Of a DNA stretch of 41,643 nt, positions 1 through 11,080 are shown piece by piece (within the stretch, counting starts at the first letter, position 1; every line of letters begins with the position of its first letter). The DNA is from Bondarzewia mesenterica (lineage: Eukaryota > Basidiomycota > Agaricomycetes > Russulales > Bondarzewiaceae). The notes beneath the pieces were generated by a model, which was not told where the DNA came from, did no database searches, and saw nothing but the letters and a program-made list of their open reading frames with translations. The translations under genes were made by a program, and so were the position numbers. The DNA is taken from the NCBI GenBank assembly GCA_004802705.1, contig SGPL01000295.1:1-41643 (forward strand), written 5' to 3'.

Positions 1-39
1 AGTGGTGTAAGTGTACAAAGTCTATATAAGTGAGAAAAG

Positions 40-511
40 TTACGTGTAGATTTCCTGATGTGGATGGTAGCGGTCCAAAGAGATCTGAAGAGAGCTTTCG
101 ATGGAGCGATAGTGATAGCGGTTAGTCTTTTCGAAGACAGTTTCGAATTTGTTCTGTTTTCTGCTCCAACCGCCGTCTACGTACAGCCAGAATGAATCGA
201 CAGCGATTTTGGCGATCCAGCGTATTTCGGCTTTGACAGTACTAGTCTCAGTGTCATCGTCCTCTCTGGCTTGTTGTTTGACGATAAGTCTGTGAGTTGT
301 GCCGTCCTCAGTCCACATGACGTTGTCGAGGAGGTTTGGGGAGCCGAGGTAGAATGGCGAGGCAATGACATTGTTGTAGACACTACGGATCAGGCTTTCA
401 TTGTCATCTATGCTCGACGATGCTACATCGGATTGCGTGGTCACATCTGATGGCGTGGTCGGCCTGTCAGATAACGATGTAGATATGGTAGTCGGCGTTG
501 ATGTAGGCTGG
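40..511 (-). CDS. Unrecognised protein, probable 3' exon
   Basis: An open frame on the minus strand ends at 40. It stays open upstream past the GTG at 444 to about 511, where a CAG acceptor preceded by a GTTAAC branch-like site suggests the start of an exon. The protein has a Thr/Ser-rich start, then about 110 residues rich in beta-type hydrophobic/charged alternation, including an EIRWIAK segment and a WLYVDGGW segment near the middle. This spacing loosely recalls small Agaricomycete DUF6593-type proteins, but I do not recognise it with confidence and assign no function. The 5' exon and start codon were not found. It lies about 300 bp from the Helitron coding region on the opposite strand, so it is either a flanking host gene or something carried by the element. 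Confidence 0.4.
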
Positions 512-821
512 TTAACGTGTTGTTTAGTGTGAGATGGTCATGTCTGAGCGAATGGATATGACTTATGGAGTGAATGGTTGACTCTGACATCTGTTCATCG
601 TTTATTGCTGTGTGAGGTAGTTGGGTGCAATCAAGAGGGCGTTGGATTGGTGTTGCGCCCAATATACTAGATAGATATATATGTCGTATGAGGTGAGATT
701 GCGCTGCGCTGACTGGAGTTAATGTTTAAGTTTGAGATGATGTTGCTATGTAAGATCCGTGGACGCTGGCGGCTGGCTTATCACTTATCATCAGCTCTGT
801 GTTTAGTCCATCGCACCCACC
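512..821. other. Non-coding gap 5' of the Helitron reading frame
   Basis: No convincing exon is visible on either strand. The 5' end of the Helitron (expected to start with TC after an A at the target) should lie here or further left, but no single TC could be chosen without copies to compare. Confidence 0.4.
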
Positions 822-3800
822 ATGGAGAATGGCGACAACATACAGCTCGATGTCTTGTCGATGGCGGAGATCATTTCAATTGCTGGTGATACAGTCACAT
901 TCTCATCTGCAGCTCATCGCAGAAAGGAACTTCTTATCATCGAGGCGCGTGGTCTTGGTTTGGAGGTTCAAGCGCGGTTTTCGGAGGCCATTCGGGCAAA
1001 GCTTGAGCAGCGTGAACAGCATAGGTCAGAGACGAAGCGACATTTGAATGGAGATCATTCAGAAAGGCGGGTCAGACATCGCATGGAGGACTCAGAAGAG
1101 GAGACTTCCCTTTATCTAGATTTGCCGATGGAGAATGAGCTCATGGCTTGTTATCAGGCATTTTACGATGCGACCAGTAATGATGGAGTGGCTCAGTTTG
1201 TGTGTGCAGTGTGTGGAAGGGAGCAGAGAGTGTTGGAGGTGAAGAGAATTGTGCTGCCTTTGTCAGAAGTACCAAACCGTGGACGTCTTCTTCCTACAGT
1301 TGCGCATCCATCACATGTCACCTTCCATGGTTATTTGCTCATGAGGGAAGGATGCAGAGATAGAGAGGATCCTGGCATTAACCTGTGCAAGCCGTGTCAT
1401 TCATCGTTATCTGCAGATCACGATTTACCGCCACTATTGTCTCAGGCGAACAATATGTGGCCTGGAGCGATACCTTTCGAGCTTCAGTGACTGACCATGC
1501 CAGAGTCATTGCTGATTGCTACGTACTATGTTCGAATGGCCGTTATCAAGCTCTATCCGAAGAATAGGCATGCTGGTCGTGATCCGCGAGTGTTACAGAG
1601 CGCTCTTCGAGGAAATGTGACGACATTTAGGATGAATATGGGCGATGTTGTTGATATGGTCAGTGGTCACCTACTTCCACAATGGCCACAGCTTTTGCCA
1701 TCGGTGATGTCCATTGCCTATGTTGGATCTGGGACTATTCCGAAGGATTTCTTGCACAAGACTTTTCGTGTTCATCGACAAGTTGTGGCAGATGCTTTAC
1801 GGTGGTTGAAGGAGAATAATCAAAAGTATTATGGCGAGATCAAGATTAGCGCGGATCGTCTTTGTGCTCTTCCAGAGGACGACGTACCAGATGAGATCCT
1901 GGCGACAATGCGTCATGATGTTGACACCGATGTGACAGAGCGGGAGAATGAGTCATATGTTCTGTTGGGCGATGAGCAAGATGACGGAGATGGAGGTAAG
2001 TTAACTTGTTTTGCATGCAATGTTTAAGTCTAAGACGTTGTCACTAATTTATTTGACAATGACACAGATGAGCACGAACTGGGAGTAATACCATTGCAAT
2101 ATCTTGGGGTTCACGACACAGATCTCGCGGGTACTCGCTCATCTGACTTGATATTGTGGGGGTTGTCCAATCTGAGTGGTGGTAGTCAAGAGGGACCCTA
2201 CGCTGTCAGACACGGTCAGTATCCTGTTCGAGATTTTGATGGAGGATGGCCAGAAGGATCAATTGATGCGGATGATATCAATATCTGGGAGAAGGCGTAT
2301 CCTGTGTTGTTTCCATATGGAACTGGTGGACTGGAGGCCATGCGACCAGTAAAGGTGCCATTTTTGGATCATGTTCAATGGACGTTACGGTTTTATGATT
2401 GACGGTTCCGATTGCATGGACTGTTTGCATTCCACGCATTCAGTATTCTGCAGCGTCGACAGGTCCTAATGTCAGCAAAGTTACAAATGTGATGGAAGGA
2501 TTTTGATATGGTTTCTCACGTCTTATCAACTGTGTCTATCACCGATCTCCAGGCGGCCAGTCGAGAGGAGTCCGAAAACCAGCCTATATCGAATCCTGCT
2601 ATTCGTTTGCTCCAACGACATGTCCATACTACTGCGTCTCGCGTTCTAGGGTCTAATAGTTCTCGGCAAAAGCTGCGCAGTCAGATCTGGTCGACGACAA
2701 TTCAGCAAGGACCGCCAACTATTTGGATGACAATCAATCCAGACGACTTACATGATCCTATCGCACAAGTGTTCACAAGCGAAGATATCGATCTGGATGC
2801 ATTTATTGCATCTGCAGGTCCTGACAAAGCACGACACGTGCAAAACATAGCAGCTGATCCCTACGCGGCAGCAAAATTCTTCCACTTCATTGTCAATGCG
2901 ATAATTCGTACCTTGTTTGGCGTCCAGATTTCTGAGGGCTCTGGTGCGATTATGAGTGGTGTGGGGATATTTGGCCGTGTTTCTGCATATGTGGGCATTG
3001 TCGAATGCCAAGGACGTGGTACCCTTTATCTTCACATTATCTTGTGGGTAAAGAATACTCCGACACCTGAAGAATTGTGCGAGCGTCTTGCGGATGAAGA
3101 CTTTCGCAGTCACGTTTGTCAGTACATTCGACAGAATTTCCATGCTCACTTGCCGGGGTTATCGTCAGAGGAGGAGATAAAGGCAATGGCAACAGAGCCT
3201 GAGGTCACGTATTCAAGACCCCCGAATCCATCAGGTTCGGACTACAAGAGAAGAGCCGAGGAGTTAGAACAAAAGGTGTGTCGGATGAAGCAAGTCCATA
3301 CTTGCAAGGTTGGTTCTTGCCTTCGGCCGTCCAAGGAAGGCGGATTTGTTTGCAAACGAGGTGCTCCTTGGGCTCTTGCAGACGAAGACAGAATTAGCGC
3401 AAATGGCAATTGGGAGCCAAAGCGGACATTCTCATACTTCAATACGTGGGTTCCTGCAATTTCAGTGAATGTACGCTGCAATTGTGATGGTAAATTGCTC
3501 ACAAATGGCGTCGACACTCGACAAATCACTTTCTACATCACCATGTATGCGACGAAGAAGCAGGGACGAACCTATAATGCATCAGCACTCCTCGCCAAGG
3601 GTCTCATGTTCCATTTCAGGAATACTGACTACATCGCCGACCTTCGCAATCACCAGCGGCTTCTCCTCACTCGAGCGACGACTATCTTGAATCGAGAGCA
3701 GGAGATTGCGGCACCTCTAGTAATGTCTTACTTAATGGGCTGGGATGATCGATTTCAATCTCACCATTATACTCCTGTTTTTTGGTCATCATTTGTAAGG

Positions 3801-6657
3801 GCGTTGGAGACAGAGTTTGAAGAGTTAGATGAGCGGCGTCATCGCAATAGGTGTGGTCACTTACTTTATTATGTAGTTTTGATGTGCAATTTACCATCTG
3901 ATTCCTAGGCCGGTAAATCAGGAAGAGAATGTCATACAACATGACAATGTGGTACATACCGCGGAGCAAAGCGGACAAGCGACAGTGAGTGAATGGATGC
4001 TGGGTAAAGATGAGAATTAATTAGTGATTTATCAACAGGATGACAATGACGAAGTTGTGCTTATTGTGAACTCCAATGGTGTTATAGGTCACCGTTCACA
4101 AGTCATCGACTATGCGCTTCGCGGTCAAGGCTTGGAAGACTACAACGTTATGAGCTTTTTTCGAGACACGTACGAGGCCTCGATTACAGCGCAAGATCGT
4201 GGCCAGTCTGGGCAACAACACCGTGGAAGGCCACGTCATGAACGGTTCTCGTACCTGCAAATCCATCCTCAAAGTGACATCAAATTGCGTGTCATGCGTG
4301 CAAGTTCTCACAACACGATACCGAACTTCATCGGTCAATACTTTCCTCCCCACGATGATCCCATTTCATTGGACCGTTATTGGGCGTGTATGCTCTTGTT
4401 GTTCAAACCTTGGCGTATGCTACGAGATCTTCGGTCGTTGGATGAAACTTGGGAAGAGGCGTACTCTCGATTTCTTGTGGATGCACCCACGGACGTAAAG
4501 CGTATGATCGCTAATATCCAGCATTTCTATGACTGCAAAAATGCAGCAGATAATGCCAATAACGACGATGATAGCCATACGAATCAAGGGCAGGTGCGCG
4601 ATAGCGTGCGGGATACGGATGTTGCCGAAGAATTCAGTGCTGATGATGTGGATGAGGAATTAGTGGTTGTCACGGAGGAGATGATCACAGAAGCACAGGC
4701 ACAACAATCCAGTCATCGAGATGCTGTCCATGCCGAGAATGCAGTCGAGATAGGTCGACTTGTCAGTCTGTTGCCCAATGAGGAAGATGAATACATCGTA
4801 CGCACGACAGCTCAACCTGCGAGTGGTGGGGACCTAGCCAAGCTCATGTCGTGGCAGATAGAGCTCGCCCGTGCATCATCGGATTTGGAAGGTGATGATC
4901 AGAATGCCAGTGACATTGACATGGATAGCGGAGTTATGCACATTCCATCAGGTGATGACACTGAAGCAGAACCTCATGTTGGCACATCTCGAATGCATGA
5001 TCAATCAGAAGTTATCCATAGAGGGGAGATGGCCGACGCGGCATTATCAGCAATCGATCGCGACATGTTACTGGCCGATCAGCGACATGCCTTTGACATT
5101 ATTGAATGGCATATGAGAAGGAGTGATGTGGAACCGGAGACGCCACAGTTGCTCATGCAGATTCAAGGAGAAGGCGGCACAGGAAAGTCTAAGGTCATCC
5201 AAACCGTGTCGGATCTCTTCAAAAGACTTGGACGTGGTAATCAATTAAAGAAGGCGGCTTACACTGGTATAGCGGCATCTTTAATTGATGAGAAAACAAC
5301 TCACACTATCGCGCACATAGGGCTAAAAGAAAACACACTTTCAGGATGGGCGAGAGATAAACTGATGGCAGAGTGGAAGAACGCGACGTACCTGGTGTTG
5401 GACGAAAGCTCTATGCTATCACGAAGCTTCTTCGCGAAGCTGTCGCGTCATATATCCATCGCTAAAACTGGGAGTACGACTGAAGACAAACCTTTTGGAG
5501 GTGTCAACGTGATCCTCTGTGGAGATTTCCATCAGTTTCCTCCAGTGGCGACAAAGAAAAGAGCATCTTTGTACTATCCTGCTAATGCATCCGCAGGCGA
5601 CAGTCCAGAAGACTGTTTAGGTCATCTACTATACGAACAGTTCCTAACTGTCGTCATTCTTCGCGAGCAAGTCAGGGTTCGAGATCCTGTTTGGCGGGAC
5701 TTTCTGCGACACCTCTGGCATGGTCAAGTCGAGTCAAGACACATCAATATGCTAAAGACACTCACCTTGATGAATAGCGACCACCAAAACATCGACTTTC
5801 ACCAAGACCCATGGAACAACGCTGTGTTGGTTACACCACGGCATTCGGTACGAATCTCATGGAATGACGCTGCATTGAGGAATCATTGCCGCAAGATGGG
5901 GGTGCAGAGATATGTTTGCACAGCTGAAGATACCGTGCGCGGAAGACGATTGGGAATGGCAGAGCGGTATGCCGTCGCGCTGAAGAAAAACTCCAAGGGA
6001 AAGGGGATATCGGGTCTGCCACCTACAGTCACCATCGCCGTTGGTATGAAGGTCATGGTGACACTTAACGTGGACACTGACCTAGATATTGCCAATGGCG
6101 CACGAGGAGAAATAGTGGAAATTATTCTTGATGACGAGGAGCCTAAACCGCCGGCTGGAGTAGAAGAAATTCGATTGGCAAAGCTTCCAGCCTACATCTT
6201 GGTCAAATTGGATCGTACTCGCGCAAAATCACTAGACGGGTTACCTGATGGTGTGATCCCTGTCGTTCCAGCAGAGAAGACCTTTCAGGTGTCGTTACCC
6301 ATCCAAAACCAAGCGCATAGTTCTCGCAATCAGCGAATGAGTGTGAAACGCCGACAGTTTCCACTCACGGCAGCGTACTCCTTCACTGATTATCGATCCC
6401 AAGGTCAAACTATCAGCTATGTCATCGTCGATATCGCATCTCCACCCACTGGATCTAAACTCACCCTGTTCAATATTTACGTCGCACTTTCACGAAGCTC
6501 AGGCCGGGACTCAATACGATTGCTGCGCGAGTTCGACGAGCGATTGCTGACACAATCAATTGATGAAGCGTTACAGATGTCGGATGCGTGGTTGAGCGAG
6601 AGAGATCGATTGACGAAAGGTTGGTGGGAATCAGTCAGCGGCGGCAGTCATTTGTAG
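822..6657 (+). pseudogene. Helitron REP/helicase polyprotein, interrupted
   Basis: One frame can be followed through exons 822-1995, 2068-3850, 3909-3984 and 4039-6657; the introns have GT-AG ends and 72, 58 and 54 bp. Order of parts: an N-terminal region with Cys pairs (CAVC about codon 128, CKPC near the end of the first block), the Helitron-like N domain, the REP catalytic region, then the helicase. In-frame TGA stops at 1488, 2400 and 2490 break the first half. The REP metal-binding His-x-His reads Tyr-x-His (TAT at 3027-3029, His at 3033-3035), while the paired tyrosines of the YxxxY motif remain (3534-3536, 3546-3548). From 2508 to 6657 no further stop appears once the introns are removed. 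It is a recently inactivated copy, or would need a partner element in trans. Confidence 0.88.
4039..6657 (+). CDS. PIF1-type helicase module of the Helitron
   Basis: This is the last exon of the transposon frame, listed separately because it is intact. It is a superfamily 1B (PIF1-like) DNA helicase. Visible motifs are Walker A GEGGTGKS at 5167-5190, the Walker B-type DESSM at 5401-5415, the GDFHQFPP motif III near 5520-5545, and the C-terminal SF1 motif YVALSRSSG near 6479-6505. A TGA-free stretch of about 870 codons contrasts with the broken REP half. The N-terminal 300 residues include a long acidic Asp/Glu-rich linker (about 4540-5030). The apparent first residues before 4039 are intronic, because a GTGAGT...CAG intron (3985-4038) joins this exon to the preceding one. 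The module has no known host role. Confidence 0.85.
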   Translation, partial: DDNDEVVLIVNSNGVIGHRSQVIDYALRGQGLEDYNVMSFFRDTYEASITAQDRGQSGQQHRGRPRHERFSYLQIHPQSDIKLRVMRASSHNTIPNFIGQYFPPHDDPISLDRYWACMLLLFKPWRMLRDLRSLDETWEEAYSRFLVDAPTDVKRMIANIQHFYDCKNAADNANNDDDSHTNQGQVRDSVRDTDVAEEFSADDVDEELVVVTEEMITEAQAQQSSHRDAVHAENAVEIGRLVSLLPNEEDEYIVRTTAQPASGGDLAKLMSWQIELARASSDLEGDDQNASDIDMDSGVMHIPSGDDTEAEPHVGTSRMHDQSEVIHRGEMADAALSAIDRDMLLADQRHAFDIIEWHMRRSDVEPETPQLLMQIQGEGGTGKSKVIQTVSDLFKRLGRGNQLKKAAYTGIAASLIDEKTTHTIAHIGLKENTLSGWARDKLMAEWKNATYLVLDESSMLSRSFFAKLSRHISIAKTGSTTEDKPFGGVNVILCGDFHQFPPVATKKRASLYYPANASAGDSPEDCLGHLLYEQFLTVVILREQVRVRDPVWRDFLRHLWHGQVESRHINMLKTLTLMNSDHQNIDFHQDPWNNAVLVTPRHSVRISWNDAALRNHCRKMGVQRYVCTAEDTVRGRRLGMAERYAVALKKNSKGKGISGLPPTVTIAVGMKVMVTLNVDTDLDIANGARGEIVEIILDDEEPKPPAGVEEIRLAKLPAYILVKLDRTRAKSLDGLPDGVIPVVPAEKTFQVSLPIQNQAHSSRNQRMSVKRRQFPLTAAYSFTDYRSQGQTISYVIVDIASPPTGSKLTLFNIYVALSRSSGRDSIRLLREFDERLLTQSIDEALQMSDAWLSERDRLTKGWWESVSGGSHL

Positions 6658-6890
6658 ATATAAGTAACATGAAAATTCAGCGTAAAGGAAAATTTACTCA
6701 CATCTGTGTACACGATCGGTTGTAATTGTATTTTTGTAATACTTGCAGATTTGTTTTGCGATCCTTGTACAATGATACGAATTGCCTTGTAGCCGTTCGA
6801 TAGTCTAGTGTGAGGCATCAAGAAAACTTGTTATACAGAGCGTATGCATATATCAAGCAGCAAAAATCGTGGAGCTGTGGTGCGAACACG

Positions 6891-7015
6891 AACTATCGGC
6901 AAAATAGCTAATGCGAGGGCTGTTGGATGCTAGCTGTCGGCAAGACAGCTACCTCCTATCATCAATCCTGGTTCAAAAATGTCAGTAGACACCAGCTGTC
7001 GGCAAGACAGCTGGT
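6891..7015. repeat. Three related GGCAA-loop hairpins downstream of the Helitron helicase
   Basis: Two perfect hairpins share the core AGCTGTC-GGCAA-GACAGCT: 6931-6951 (8-bp stem) and 6991-7015 (10-bp stem). A third, degenerate copy at 6891-6909 keeps the loop but only a 4-bp stem (CTAT/ATAG). They lie 230-360 bp after the helicase stop on the side where a Helitron 3' end is expected. No CTRR was found at the usual distance behind the last hairpin, so their role as the 3' terminus is inferred. Confidence 0.7.
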
Positions 7016-7391
7016 CTGCGGCGGTCCTCGTCGCGGAACGTCACAGTATATTGTAATTATCTTATCTGTCTCTTATCTGATGTACGAGTCACGTCCTTGA
7101 ACGCACTTATCACGCAATCGTATATTTATATGTATCATGCTACAAAAAAGGAGAATTGATCGTTCCTGCAACTTTCACACGCAATGAATTACGGGTCTGA
7201 AGAGCAACTTGCTCTCCGAGCAAGCTAATCCTATGATCGACGCAACTCACGTGCACATGATGCGTCGCGTCCTTTTCAAATTTCAGATATTCAGGCCTTG
7301 AGCTCACAGTATACCAATGTGCTCTGAACGCGCTTTCTGAAACACATGGCAGCATCATAGAATTCGTACAGATTCGTAAACACATCATAAA
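7016..7391. other. Intergenic, no gene seen
   Basis: AT-rich DNA between the Helitron hairpins and the stop codon of the OPT gene. Only short accidental frames are present. It probably holds the OPT 3' UTR and poly(A) signals. Confidence 0.5.
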
Positions 7392-10300
7392 CTAGGCCAA
7401 AGCCCCATTGCCATTGCAGTAGTCCACATTTCCCTTAGCAGGGTTTCCCGCCCACTGTGCACCAAGACAAACATGAATTTGGTCGGCAGTAGACGGAGAT
7501 TCGAATAGACTTACCGCGGGAAAAGGTCTGGCGACACCGGAAGCGCCGAAAACTGCGAAGGACAAGATGAAGATCATGACCTGAGCTCCACCATCCATCG
7601 CTCCGCCGAGGATGTAGTTGTACTTCCGATACCATCCAGGGTGATAGCGTCTTAACCAAAATTGAGACACCAAACCAACGAGAATGGAAGAGAGAATGAC
7701 TGAATTGACGCCGACATAAAACCAGGCTGAATACTGTGTAACAATCAGTAGACGATAAAAAAAATTGATACGATTCTTAGTACCATATAGATGACAGGCA
7801 ACATGATGGTGTCAATTTTGACTGGTCCGATGCGAGGCCAGCGCTGTTATCCCAGATATGTCAAACTGTACAAAACGATATGGCCCAGGTGTAGTATACC
7901 TTATATATAAGCCATTGAATGAACGTCACGACTGCGCCAATGAACAAACTCATTGGAATGATGAAGTAGGGTCCATCACGACCATAGAGTTGTTTCGCCA
8001 ATGACCAAGTGACGGCCTGACTGTTCAGAGACTGGACCGTCTGGCCGCTCCAAACATTGCTTCCTCTTGGATTGACTAAAATTTCGGCTTGAGCGGTCGT
8101 GACAGAGATCATGACGACTGCAAGAATCCGATCAGTATACCCATAAACCAGCAAACGGGATGCATTACTGTAATTCACGATGCACCCTATCGCCATTCCG
8201 AGAATCGTGAGTGGAAATAAAAGATCGTAGCCGAAACAAGGAGCCTTACCGATAATGGTTCCCCAAATCTGTGCGAGGAACATGAGGCGAGGGGGAATCT
8301 TCAGATACTGCCCCATCTTTAAATCACCCGCGAGGCCTATAGACGTCGAAACTACATCGTGACTCCACATCGAGAACTAGACAGGCAGATTTCAGTCTGT
8401 CTGTCGTGACCTGGAGTGAGACAGTCAATCACATAGAGATTGGCCACAGGTCTTCCGGGATTGACGGCGCCGGCAATCATCTTGAAAAGTTGATTCGTTG
8501 CTATGCCGTTTCCTAGGCTAATCAAATTTAAATTCATGTTTGTAAGTTTTCGAAAGCGAGAAGCAGATGTATTTAGTTTATGGACACAACAGAAGAGCTT
8601 TGACAACTTACCGTGCATATAACAAAGTGGAGAAGGGCTGAAAAAAATGATCAGGGGCCGAAAGAACAGGCGGCACATTCAAACATACCGTAATAAATGC
8701 TACAACAACGTGAGTGAAGAAGAGTGATTAAGCATATCAGGAGAATTCTGCGAAAATTGACGCACCACCAGTTCCCAGAGCAACGATATATGACCACCAG
8801 GGGAGCGTTGTATCCCCCTTTAGAACGACAATCAAACCTGTCAAGAACATGATTTAGAGGTATGGATTAAGTGAAATGAAATGTGCTCACCGGCGAAGAA
8901 TGCCAACACGAGCAAGATTATGTACCACCACCAGGGTGCTTCTTTATATTTCTGCATGGCCTATGAAACCCAGATTTTGAGTATGTCAAGATATTACACA
9001 TTGGCCAACGGAGAACAAGACATACCTGCCAGTGTGGATCTGGTTGAGTCTTGTTCCTAGAATGTTTAAATGATTCGCTGACGTAGGGACCCCAGAAGAA
9101 TATGCAATGGGCGATCAAACCACCAATCTTGAATGCCAATTAAGCAGGTGAGCTGCAAGGGAAAATACCAAATTACGCACTGCTAGATTAGCAGTGAGAT
9201 TATGCCATGCATTAGAGCCTGTCAGAGCCGGCAAGCCCACTTCCTCCAACGCAGTTTCATTCAACTGGAAATTTGGAGGGGTGAACACCGCAGACTGTTT
9301 GTAGATAGAACCGTTGGATGAAAAGATCGAAGAGGAGAGCATTGGGAAAGATTTTGACTGTGAACCAAAGCGAAAATTTGAAAAATGAACTGCTCGTTGG
9401 TCAGATGCTAGGATAATATACCTGCCATGTATTGGAGTAGAAGATGGCGATGATTGAGACATAACAGAAGGCGTATCCAATCCAAGAATTTGCTGTGACA
9501 TGAGAAAATATGTGTAAGGCTTATATGCGAGAAATTTACAAGACCTACCTTGTTGTAGAAGCGGGAGACTCATGTAACTAAAATCGTCGATCGTCAGTCT
9601 CTAGACAGAAAGGTGCCGGTGTATACGTACGTTGCTCCAATGTACTGCCAGTCGAAGCTCAAGCTAAGGAAGCCAAGCCCTTCGTTTCCGCCTGCACCAC
9701 CGAACAAATTGGTGAAGACGTCTTGAACAGGGGGAGATGCATGCTGAGATGCAAGGCAAAAGATGCTAAATCCATTCAAGAGGGGGAACATATAGGAGGG
9801 GATGATTTCGTAGATGAACATAGCCGTGAACGCAAACCAGAACAATTTCACACGCTTGAAGTTTGCTACAGTGTCGAAATGTAATGCTATGGAAGTAATA
9901 TTTCAATAATTATCGACGCAGATGCTGCTTTGTGCGGTAAGGAGGGTTACCTTGGAAGATAGAAACAGTCGGTAAATTCTATATTGCTCGTCTGATCAGT
10001 ATCCTTTACGAGAAAAAATAACACTACTCACTGCCCAATAAACCATTTCACTTGGGTAGACTGTGAGAGGGCGAAGTAACCCTACAATACCGTATCTGCG
10101 GTGAACCGAGGTCAGAAAAGAAATTATAGACACAGTATCTGGGGAAGGACTTACCCAAATACGGCAGTCGAAAAGGTTGCCAGGACGGCGGTGGTAGCAC
10201 CGACGTGAGTGTCATAGTATAGCTATAAGTGAAAGGCTCAGTCTTTTGTTTCTTCGGAGGACAATCATGCCAACTTACCCGTTGTACGGCGAAGTTCAGG

Positions 10301-11080
10301 ACAGAAGTGCTTCCATAAGACGCAGTTGAAGCTACGATTGTCGACAGGACATGCTGCAGATCCCAGATTCATTCGAGCCAAAAGCATGTAACAAGAATGC
10401 TTAAACGCACTTCCTTGATCTTGAACTCTCCCGGATTGATGACGTCGAAGACTGGCCCGAGTTTAGCGAACCGACCTCCCTCAACCCAAGATCGCTTCGG
10501 GAAGAACGTTGACCAGAAAATGCCAACGGAGTAGATGACCAGAAGTAAAAATACAGATGAGATCGCCTGCTGGATAGGTTTGAAGGTGTAGATCTGTGTT
10601 ATGTACACCAAGTTGAGACACCGGCATGCATGCAGGAGGAAAACGACATGCCTGATAGAGAGCAGCACCAAGACCGCCGAAGACAGTGCCCAGAACAATT
10701 GAACGAAGTGTCACAGGGGGGTCTCCGTCATCGCGGATGTCGACAACGAAGCGAGAGACATCTTTGCCGTTGGTGACGACAGGTTCACCTTTGACCAAAA
10801 CTACCTTGTCATCCTCGTCCGAGAAATCTCCAGAAGTTCTGTATGAGCCCGGTTGAGTGTCCTTTTCATTGACAATCTCGGCATCATCGAGATCCTTCGT
10901 CGGTGATGTATATATAGCCTTCTCGTTCAATTGACTGGGAGAAGGAATATTGGAATGTAGCGAAGGCAAGCTAGGCAATGATTCCTCCCGAAGGTCGGCC
11001 ATGGAGGAAATCAGGATAGGTGGAGGAAGATGATAAAAGCCGCGCGATGAAGGCAGCAGATATTGAGAACCTCTGGCCAT
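7392..11080 (-). CDS. OPT-family oligopeptide transporter
   Basis: A proton-coupled importer of small peptides or glutathione-like substrates in the plasma membrane. The frame closes exactly over 22 exons, giving 816 residues: 11080-10652, 10593-10411, 10353-10279, 10222-10155, 10095-10032, 9978-9951, 9886-9631, 9577-9549, 9492-9422, 9357-9181, 9127-9026, 8960-8891, 8837-8766, 8699-8689, 8637-8612, 8517-8433, 8376-8250, 8186-8169, 8117-7900, 7843-7784, 7733-7515, 7454-7392. Family hallmarks are ALYQIYTFKP, the LRPLTVYPSEMVYW block, YEIIPSYMFPLLNG, NGIATNQLFKMIAG, MWSHDVVSTS, and the C-terminal NPAKGNVDYC. About 120 soluble acidic residues precede the first membrane span. The first intron has a GC donor. 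The ATG at 11080 has A at -3; a second Met at 11002 is a possible start (790 residues). Substrate cannot be told. Confidence 0.93.

Larger units (their letters stand above)
822..7015 (+). mobile_element. Autonomous-type Helitron, degraded
   Basis: The interval carries the two modules that define Helitrons: a Helitron-like REP region (about 2094-3850) and a PIF1-type helicase (4039-6657), fused in one spliced reading frame. Downstream are GGCAA-loop hairpins of the kind expected near a Helitron 3' end. Helitrons move by rolling-circle replication, with REP nicking and joining the DNA and the helicase unwinding it. True ends (5' TC, 3' hairpin plus CTRR) could not be fixed, so the borders given are only the first codon and the last hairpin. 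This copy is unlikely to be active because REP is broken by stops and has lost a catalytic His. Confidence 0.85.

Noticed and set aside
6931..7015. Hairpins as intrinsic transcription terminators or CRISPR-like repeats
   Set aside because: Eukaryotic context, no U-tract after the stems and no regular spacers; a Helitron end is the more natural reading.
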